Assembly: GCA_010015745.1 (NCBI GenBank)
Contig: ML978164.1
Location: 68,445-132,444 of the forward strand
Direction of reading: 5' to 3'
Source of the DNA: Setomelanomma holmii
Taxonomy: Eukaryota > Ascomycota > Dothideomycetes > Pleosporales > Phaeosphaeriaceae
DNA: 64,000 bases
Under the pieces are notes generated by a model that saw only the letters and a list, made by a program, of their open reading frames with translations, did not search any database and was not told the DNA's origin. The position numbers and the translations under genes were made by a program. Shown in pieces: positions 57,445-64,000 of the stretch; position 1 is the first letter of the stretch, and each line of letters opens with the position of its first letter.

Positions 57445-57837
57445 CCATTTTCACATACAAAACACGAGAAATCGCGCTTTTTTAACACGAAATATTACGC
57501 AACAGCACAGGCAGCTCTTAGCTCTATCTTACAGAGGAGACTGCGTCTATACAAAGAAGAGGTTTTATTAAGGAGAGAAAGCTGTATCGCAGAAGAAAGG
57601 TTCTACGTCGTAAAGAGGTTTCTCTTATACAAATATTTCAAGAGAATTGGTTAGTAAAACACGAGAATCTGCTACAACATCTTTTTCTTACAATAACTTA
57701 TACTCTCTGTTACATGATCTCTTCTTTGTATATACACGAGTCTCTGTTAGGAATCTTATAACAATTTAGGCTCGTAACGTAAAGATACAGAGTGTTAGAA
57801 TTAGAGAACTTTGTAAGGGCTACCCACTAATAAACCA

Positions 57838-57875
57838 CGTTCTCGAATGATGGTGGTACTCGGATGGTGGGGAGC
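57838..57875 (-). repeat. Right terminal inverted repeat of the MITE
   Basis: Reverse complement begins GCTCCCCACC and ends GAGAACG; pairs with the left end. TA follows immediately (57876-57877). Confidence 0.9.
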
Positions 57876-58174
57876 TAATCTACTTGGTGTTCCGGTTGTT
57901 ATGGGGGTAGTTGCACTCCACGTGCTGCGGTTGCCTTGACTCGCACATGCAGGGATCTGCGCCAAGCACGATGTCATTCCGCGAACTTTACGTCTCTGAG
58001 TGAGCGAAACTTATCCATTGCTTGCAACTTCTCCACAACTCGCAATCCGTCACCTGGGGTCCCACACACTTACATCTGCCTCAACCAGTCATTGCTGATC
58101 TGCCTTCGACGCGCCCGAACCTAATCGTCTTCCGCATCACTGCGTGGACAGACAAATCCAACCTCACCGCAATC

Positions 58175-59629
58175 ATGGCCGCCCCTAAGGAGGGCGGCTT
58201 CAAGATGTCGCTGGGCGGTCTGAAGGGCAAGGTCGGCTTGAAAGCTGCGCCGGCCAGGAAGGATATCAAAAGACCGCGACTTGCGCTCGGCGACGACGAG
58301 GAAGACGACTCGAACAAGAAACAAGAGATTGCAGGCTGGGATGCATCAGAAGGCGGCGCAATCGATATTGGAGGACCAAAACAGAAGGAGGGACCGCGTG
58401 TCATACCTGCGCTGCCGAACCGCAATTGGCGCGATGATGCGCGCAAGAGAAAACTGGCGAAGGCACCACACACAAAAGAGCAAGATGCAGATTTCACGGA
58501 ACAGGAAGCCCTAAAGATACAATACGGTCTGACGATCCTCAAGAAGGAAGAGCCGCAAGAGAATGGCGTCGAGGAGCAGCCTGCGCCTGTGGAGCCTATG
58601 GAGGACGTCAAGGACAATCTTACCGAGGAGCAGCTTCTCGAGAAGAAAGCCATGGACGCGCTGATCAACGGCAAAGCGACGGACGACGATCGTGTCATCC
58701 CCGCAGTGAGCGAAGAAGATATACTCCGAAACGACCTCCGTGAGGCGCCCGACGCGCCCGCCCTCGATGCATACGACGCAGTGCCTATCGAAGGGTTCGG
58801 TCTTGCGCTACTTCGTGGTATGGGCTGGAAAGATGGCGACGCGATTGGCAACGGCGCGCCAGCAAAACCCAAGGAAGTCAAACGACGGCCTGCCCTTCTC
58901 GGTATCGGCGCGAAGGAGGAGGCTGCTACGGGCGTCGAGCTGGGAGATTTTAAGAGCCGAGGAAAGGGCAAGAAACTGGCACAAAGCTACAATCCAGTCG
59001 CACTACGAAACAAGGTCACCGGCGAAATCATCACAGAGGAGCAATTGAAGGCCAAGCTCGAACAGCAGGATATGATTCCAGATGAGAAGCCCGCGAAGCA
59101 AATGCGGAAATACAGCGATGATGAGGGAGACAACGACAGGAGGCGCGAGAAGCGGAGAGACAAGAAAGACGATTACGACAGCGAGCGGAGAAGCCGCAAG
59201 GACGACCGCCGAAGGGAGAAGGACGACTACTACGATAGCGATCGGCAGCGGGACAAGCGCAAAGACAAGTACCGGGACGAAGAGTACGACAGCGAGCGTC
59301 GGCGGGATAAGCGCAGAGATGACGACTACGACAGCGAGCGCAGAAAGGACAAGCGGCGAGATCGAGATGACGATTATGACAGCAAGCGGAGACGTGAGAA
59401 GCGCAGAGACCGCGATCGCAGAGATCGGACTCGTAGCCCGGAAGGTGACAGACAAGACAAGAAACGCAACCGCTACCGCAGCAGGAGCCGAGACTCGAAG
59501 AGAGATTGCGATCGCAGAGACAGGAGCCGGGATTCTGATGATTGGCGGAAACGAAGGAGGGAGAAGGAGTATGACTACGAGGATGATCGCGAGGATAGGA
59601 AAAGGAGGCATAAGGACGACAAATACTAG
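58175..59629 (+). CDS. SPP2: G-patch pre-mRNA splicing factor SPP2 (MOS2/GPKOW family)
   Basis: Single exon, 484 aa from ATG 58175. The N terminus has the GGFKMSLGGLKGKV start, a conserved Spp2-type block (NRNWRDDARKRKLAK), and a G-patch at about 204-226 (PIEGFGLALLRGMGWKDG). The last 170 residues are a repetitive Arg/Asp/Ser tail. Spp2 recruits and activates the helicase Prp2 before the first splicing step. The tail encodes DSERRRDKRRD-like repeats, so it may be variable in length between strains. The frame is open upstream to 58022, but the conserved N terminus sets the start. An intron-like stretch lies in the 3' UTR (59676-59741). Confidence 0.92.
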   Translation: MAAPKEGGFKMSLGGLKGKVGLKAAPARKDIKRPRLALGDDEEDDSNKKQEIAGWDASEGGAIDIGGPKQKEGPRVIPALPNRNWRDDARKRKLAKAPHTKEQDADFTEQEALKIQYGLTILKKEEPQENGVEEQPAPVEPMEDVKDNLTEEQLLEKKAMDALINGKATDDDRVIPAVSEEDILRNDLREAPDAPALDAYDAVPIEGFGLALLRGMGWKDGDAIGNGAPAKPKEVKRRPALLGIGAKEEAATGVELGDFKSRGKGKKLAQSYNPVALRNKVTGEIITEEQLKAKLEQQDMIPDEKPAKQMRKYSDDEGDNDRRREKRRDKKDDYDSERRSRKDDRRREKDDYYDSDRQRDKRKDKYRDEEYDSERRRDKRRDDDYDSERRKDKRRDRDDDYDSKRRREKRRDRDRRDRTRSPEGDRQDKKRNRYRSRSRDSKRDCDRRDRSRDSDDWRKRRREKEYDYEDDREDRKRRHKDDKY

Positions 59630-59908
59630 AGAATCCGCGACACGGCTTCGTGTAGGTCATATGACATCTGTAAAGGTTAGTGAGAGAATATTCACATTCT
59701 TCCGAAAAGGCAAAAGCATCAGCATCACCATTTGCAGGCGTTCAGATAGACAAGATACCATATGAGATCCCGAATTGGGACTTGAATGAATTTGAGAAGA
59801 ACAAGTTATTCGTCGAGCATGGTCTATCTGGTTTCGTGGCACGTTTCCCAGACTCAAATAACGCCTCGCTATGCATAACATCATGGTATCATCCCATCCC
59901 TAGCCTCA

Positions 59909-60812
59909 CTAGAATTGAATCCTCCTCTTCCTTCCTGTGTACTTGCTCGTCGCCTTGACCACTTTCCCTTGCCTCTCCATCTGCTCCTTCTTCTGCAATA
60001 TCCATCCTCGACTCCCCTTCTTCTCCTCTCCACGCTTCACGCCCCTCGCTCTCCTCCTTACATCCTCGACATCGACACCATCCATGCCCCTTACCACACC
60101 CGTGATGTCGCCATCTAGTTCTCCACCCCCGACTGTGAGCACCAAATACGTCTTCGCATTCTTCGTCCCCTCGTCGTCCTCAAGCAGACCCGCACCAAAC
60201 CCCGCTTTGATAGCGGCCTGGCTCACCATTTTCTTCTGCGTATCATTCTTGGGGTAAAACTGACACACGGCTCTTCCACCCCTCCTCAAGCTCGCATATA
60301 AGCCGTTGAAGAATCTTGAAAGCCTGGCGGCAGGTGTGTCCCACTCCTCGCTACTCTCAGCCTGACACAGCCACTGCACCGCACTGATACTTACCGCCGC
60401 ATCAAACGTGCCCGGCCGAAACGGCACGCCCTGACCCGCGTCCGCGAGTAACAAGTCGCCCTCGACGTCTTTTTCGAGTGCGACGCCCAGCATGCTGGCG
60501 GAGATGTCGAACCCGATCCAGACGTGTGGGCCGCCTGGTGTGCCGTCTCCAGGCGTCTGCGAAAGGATTTCCCCGGAAAGTCCGGAGCCGCATCCGACGT
60601 CGAGGATCATGGAGGGCGAGGTGAGGGCGAGGAGTTCGAGGGCGCGGTGGGTCATGGACGATTGGATGGAGCGGATGCGCGACGAGGTGGTGTACTTGCG
60701 GGATTCGGTGTCGTTGTAGAAGAGGTCTGGGGGTCTGTGTTGTATTAGCAAGACGTCGTTGGTGTTATGCCGGTTGCTGGTGAACTCACAGTGTGTCTTC
60801 GGGTCGCGACAT
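59909..60812 (-). CDS. BUD23: 18S rRNA (guanine-N7)-methyltransferase BUD23
   Basis: Exons 60790..60812 (23 nt) and 59909..60734 (55-bp intron) give 282 aa. The SAM-binding motif ILDVGCGSG lies at 51-59; further class I methyltransferase blocks follow: VWIGFDIS, LLADAGQGVPF, DAAVSISAVQWL. C-terminal KKEQMERQGK and SKYTGRKRR match the BUD23 tail. Bud23 with Trm112 methylates G1575 (yeast numbering) of 18S rRNA and is needed for small-subunit export. The 23-nt first exon carries MSRPEDT. Neighbour SVP26 is divergent, 296 bp away. Confidence 0.93.
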
Positions 60813-61108
60813 GATTGCGGTTGTGTCTCAGCTTTTTCTCGCGTGTAGATGTCTCCCTTCTCTTTCTCAGAGCGGTAATATATCTTTTTGTGATCCCAGC
60901 ATGTAGCGAATGTGCAATTATCTTCAGGTCGTGCAGTGTCCCCGCCAAGACTTGGACCTTACAGCTTTTTGGTGTTTGCCCTGGACCCCACATTTCGTCT
61001 CTCCCGCGGCGATCATGCATCGGTCCCACTATTGTCCGACCGTGATGCCACCTGTCTGACCTCATCGCCCAGGCACGAGCTCGCAATCCTCGAAACACAC
61101 AAACAAAC
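60813..61108. promoter_or_regulatory. Divergent promoter of BUD23 and SVP26
   Basis: 296 bp between the ATGs of BUD23 (minus) and SVP26 (plus). A compact bidirectional promoter. No element can be named by eye. Confidence 0.4.
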
Positions 61109-61987
61109 ATGTGGATATTACCGCTCCTGGGATATGTTGGTGTGATTCTGGGGTTTATGTTCTTGACGCTGGCGATAGGTATGTCTTCTCACATGCAATA
61201 TTTGGGATTGCGGCTGGAATGTGCATTTGAATGAGAGCTGATGTGTATGCAATGTAGCTTCGGGGCTTTACTACCTCTCCGAACTCGTCGAAGAACATAC
61301 CGTTTTCGCGAAGAAGCTGTTATACCGGCTCATATATGGCGTCGTTGCGCTGCAAGTTCTACTTTTGCTCGTCGATGGCTTCCCTCTTGGACTGAGTGCG
61401 TTGAGCGTCGTGTCGCATATCGTCTATGCACAGAACTTAAGACGCTTCCCGATCGTGAAGCTTACGGATCCGCTGTTCTTGCTTTCATGCGGTTCGTCAA
61501 CCATACTCCTGCTTCTTATGCGTACCTGAAGGCTAACATTTGTCTTCTAGCTCTTGTAATTGCGAACCACTACCTTTGGTTCCGCCACTTCAGCGCCCCA
61601 CCATCCTCGTCCTCGTACTCGTCCTACCCATACGGCAGCAACGCCAATATCCCATCCTTCACCGAAATCGCATCCTACTTTGGCCTGTGTGTCTGGCTCG
61701 TTCCATTCGCGCTGTTCGTATCGCTATCCGCTGGCGAGAACGTGCTGCCCTCGATGGGCTCAGAATACGCTACTGGAGACGGCAGCAGCTATATAAGCGC
61801 GGGCAAAGCGCCGGAGACGTTTGCAAGTGGTTCGGGCATTCCTGGCATGGAAGGCAAGAGGAGGGCGAGGAGTAGTACGAACGCAGGGTTGGCGAAACAG
61901 GTGGTTACTGGAGTACGAGAATGGGTGGGCGAGACTGGAGAAGTCATGGGCTTTTGGAAGGGAGAAAGGACGAGGCCTACATTTTGA
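61109..61987 (+). CDS. SVP26: COPII cargo adaptor SVP26 (TEX261 family)
   Basis: Exons 61109..61178, 61258..61491 and 61551..61987 give 246 aa. The starting MWILPLLGYVGVILGFMFLTLAI and the following membrane segments (four in all), with ASGLYYLSELVEEHT and the NHYLWFRHF motif, mark the Svp26/TEX261 family. The protein sits in ER/Golgi membranes and packages type II Golgi glycosyltransferases into COPII vesicles. The C-terminal 70 residues are cytosolic, Ser/Gly/Arg-rich, specific to filamentous fungi. The second intron is 59 bp with a GCTAAC branch site. Confidence 0.93.
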
Positions 61988-62215
61988 AAACTCAGAGCTC
62001 TTTTTTGAGAAAATACGACTGTACGAGTATTATAGTACGCTTGACGAAAACGATCTAGTCGGACGCTGGACAAATATATTTAATGTACGCATTATCGATC
62101 CAGTGGACCATGTGAGGTGAGTGCCAGGCCCTCATTATACCGCACATGTCCAGCACCGATCCCTTGCATTCTCACTACCTAAATTTTGCTAAATGACATA
62201 GAAGCATCTGAGACA

Positions 62216-63588
62216 CTATACATGACTTCCACTCACATGCCCCCCCGCGCTTCCGTTCCTTACAATATATCGATCCATCCTCTCCTTCTTCTCTTTCGCC
62301 TGCTCATCCTCTTCCTCCCTTTGTTGCGGTATGCCCAACGCAACACCTTGTGACAGGCGCCACAAGGTTCCGCCCCAGTTGACGAAGTAGACTATGAACA
62401 TGAATATCAATAGAGCAGCAGTCAAGCCTCGGAACGCTGCTGAGTTCATCGCGATGCTGAGGTTCAGCAGTGCCGTTGTGAAAACACCTAGAAATCTTCA
62501 ACAAAGTCATTCGGCAAGGCAGAGGGCAGAGCAAAATCACCTATCGGAAAGATCAAACTCCACCACGTCAAGCTAAACGGCAACTCTTTCTTCACCAAAG
62601 CTTCAACAACAACATACCAGCTCACCGTAATCCACATAAACGCAAACCCTAGCGCAAGCAGCGCAATCAACACCGCAGCCGCAGACACACTACTCGCCGC
62701 ACTAACTTTCAACCACGTGCCCTCATTATATTCTCCAAACAGTCCTCTCGAGCTCGCAGCCGTGCTCAAAACCTGAATCGCAGTCGCAAATTGCCCCATC
62801 GGTCCCACCGTAATAACCAGCGTCGGAATCTTGCCTGGCTCCGGTAGACCCACGGCGATGAGTTTATGCGCAATATACGCGTAGTACATCAAGCTCAGGA
62901 AGAAAGCGTAGCCGATGGCCATGTAGCCCACCACGATGACTGGGATGGCCATACTCGCGGATATCCCGACGGAGTAGTTCGTCACTATACCCGCCGTGGT
63001 ACCTAGCGTCATGACGGATATCAAGGGTAAGAAGATGGCAGGTGTGAGTTGACGATCGCTGGTGATGTTTCGTTTTGCAAGTACCACGAAACTAAAGCTG
63101 GTAAGTCCGACCGTCCAGACTAGTCCGATCCACCACAGGACGTATGCAACGACTGTCCACGGATATCCCCAGGCGGTGCTGCATGTTAGGCTTACTTGTG
63201 CGACAAGCGTGAGAAATGCGGTCGGTGGGGCGCCGAGGTAGGAGAGTTCTTCTAAGGAGCTGAATGTTTGGGTACGGACATGGTGTCGAAATTTAGAGGC
63301 GCGGAGAATGCTGATGAGGGTGAAGGCAGTGAAGAGAGCGATGTTGAAGATGAAAAGGATGGTGGAGAGGATGCCGTGGCCCGCGAAGTGGTAGGGGAGG
63401 AGGTTGAGGAGGATGGAGAGGATGCCTGTGTCCATTGAGATTGTGAACCTGGATTTGGGGTCAATTTGGGGGATTCTGAGCAAAGACTGTGATGGATGTG
63501 TTTACCATAGTGGTGAGAAGCTCTTGATAGCAATGGACCATTTGGGTTCACGGTGTAGTTCTGTAGCATTTCCATCGCGTTGAGACAT
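62216..63588 (-). CDS. TDT-family transporter, SSU1-like sulfite efflux/malate permease
   Basis: Exons 63506..63588, 62541..63448 and 62216..62487 give 420 aa. The C-terminal intron (62488-62540) is short; reading through it would give a stop and lose the last membrane segment. Ten hydrophobic segments, the WSIAIKSFSPLW N terminus and FTISMDTGILSILL block, plus WWSL(I)FPIG near the end, match the SLAC1/TehA/Ssu1 family. Ssu1 exports sulfite; Mae1-type relatives import malate. The Phe-gate region is present, but I cannot choose between substrates. The final 60 residues are Glu/Lys-rich and cytosolic. Confidence 0.88.
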
Positions 63589-63946
63589 GGTACGCAGACG
63601 AAGGGGTCGCTGTGCACCCCAGATTCTGGGCGCGGCAGGGGCAGGCGAACATGATTATGTATTAGCTATAATTCTAGACTAGTTTCTGAACCACTGAAGA
63701 ATCAAAGTCGTGTTGATGATGTCGCCGGAGATGGTTGAGCATTACATCATGTTTGAATCTAGCTGCCGATGCGGTCCGGCGTGACGCTATTATGTACATC
63801 AACCATGCTAGGGTATGGTGGTGATCTGACTGCAACACCGGAAATAGTGGTTGCAACTACATGTAGAGTTGCAGACTCGATTGAGAAAATTAGCGGTAAC
63901 ATGTGATGGAAATCAAACCAAACTCTCATTCTTTAGGTTCGCTCTT

Positions 63947-64000
<54 letters not shown>
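63589..64000. other. Upstream region of the SSU1-like gene, ending in a microsatellite
   Basis: About 410 bp with the promoter of the transporter gene. No ORF supported. The last 49 bases are (TC)n. Confidence 0.45.
63952..64000 (+). repeat. (TC)n microsatellite
   Basis: An uninterrupted CT/TC dinucleotide run of 49 bases continues to the end of the window, so its full length is unknown. Such tracts in fungal promoters are common and unstable. Confidence 0.95.

Larger units (their letters stand above)
57407..57875. mobile_element. Non-autonomous TIR element (MITE), TA-flanked, pogo/mariner type
   Basis: 469 bp bounded by 38-bp terminal inverted repeats (57407-57444 and 57838-57875) that match at 34 of 38 positions; the core CTCCCCACCATCCGAG is exact. 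The element is flanked on both sides by TA (57405-57406 and 57876-57877), the target of Tc1/mariner/pogo (Fot1) transposases. The interior is A/T-rich and codes for nothing long, so it is non-autonomous. The A/T richness is what repeat-induced point mutation would leave. Autonomous partners are not in the window. Confidence 0.88.

Noticed and set aside
58081..58971. 296-codon minus-strand Ser-rich frame
   Set aside because: Antisense of the N-terminal half of SPP2, without own motif or splice structure.
59003..59611. 200-codon minus-strand hydrophobic frame
   Set aside because: Antisense of the Arg/Asp repeat tail of SPP2; Val/Ile/Ala richness is a direct mirror of those codons.
1..64000. 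tRNA and rRNA genes
   Set aside because: By eye I found no A-box/B-box pair with a cloverleaf; a tRNA scan would be decisive and was not possible here.

Overview
The window is nuclear DNA of a filamentous ascomycete (Pezizomycotina; Dothideomycetes is my best guess from the overall gene set, not proven). The evidence is many short GT-AG introns (about 45-130 bp) with CTGAC/CTAAC-type branch sites, a HET-domain gene, a Zn(II)2Cys6 regulator, fungal forms of PAN1, ATG5, ERV2 and a NEDD8 protease, and roughly one gene per 2.2 kb on both strands. I worked out exon structures by hand from splice signals; almost every multi-exon model closes in frame. No rRNA, tRNA or CRISPR array was seen.

Layout. 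0-15.7 kb: the 3' end of an unknown gene, ornithine decarboxylase with a long ATG-free leader, a Gln-rich unknown gene, a WW plus PhoD-like phosphatase protein, a MCUR1/Fmp32-type mitochondrial coiled-coil protein, a 14-3-3 gene with microexons, and DPH4. 15.7-23.5 kb: gene-poor and probably accessory. It holds a small glycine-zipper gene broken by an in-frame TAG, a HET-domain gene, a nucleoside deoxyribosyltransferase-like gene and a degenerate direct repeat. 23.5-45.3 kb: dense housekeeping block with a zinc-ribbon-like protein, ATG5, a nuclear-looking unknown, a small hydrophilic protein, a CobW/ZNG1 GTPase, the NatB subunit NAA25/MDM20, PAN1, a small coiled-coil protein divergent from PAN1, MRI1, an Izh3-type PAQR membrane protein and a zinc-cluster regulator. 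45.3-54.5 kb: LYAR-type zinc finger protein, ERV2, an atypical branched-chain aminotransferase and a NEDD8 (Den1-type) protease. 54.5-58.1 kb: decayed, low-complexity region with an interrupted ORF and a 469-bp TIR element flanked by TA (MITE, Tc1/mariner-pogo type). 58.1-64 kb: SPP2 G-patch splicing factor, BUD23 rRNA methyltransferase, SVP26/TEX261 COPII adaptor, SSU1/TDT transporter and a (TC)n microsatellite at the right edge.

Most genes are core cell biology: polyamine synthesis and methionine salvage (ODC, MRI1), translation and ribosomes (DPH4, BUD23, LYAR), secretion and oxidative folding (SVP26, ERV2), endocytosis (PAN1), autophagy (ATG5), N-terminal acetylation (NAA25), splicing (SPP2). 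There is no biosynthetic gene cluster. The parts most worth a second look are the HET/glycine-zipper locus at 15.9-19.5 kb and the decayed TIR-element region at 55-58 kb.
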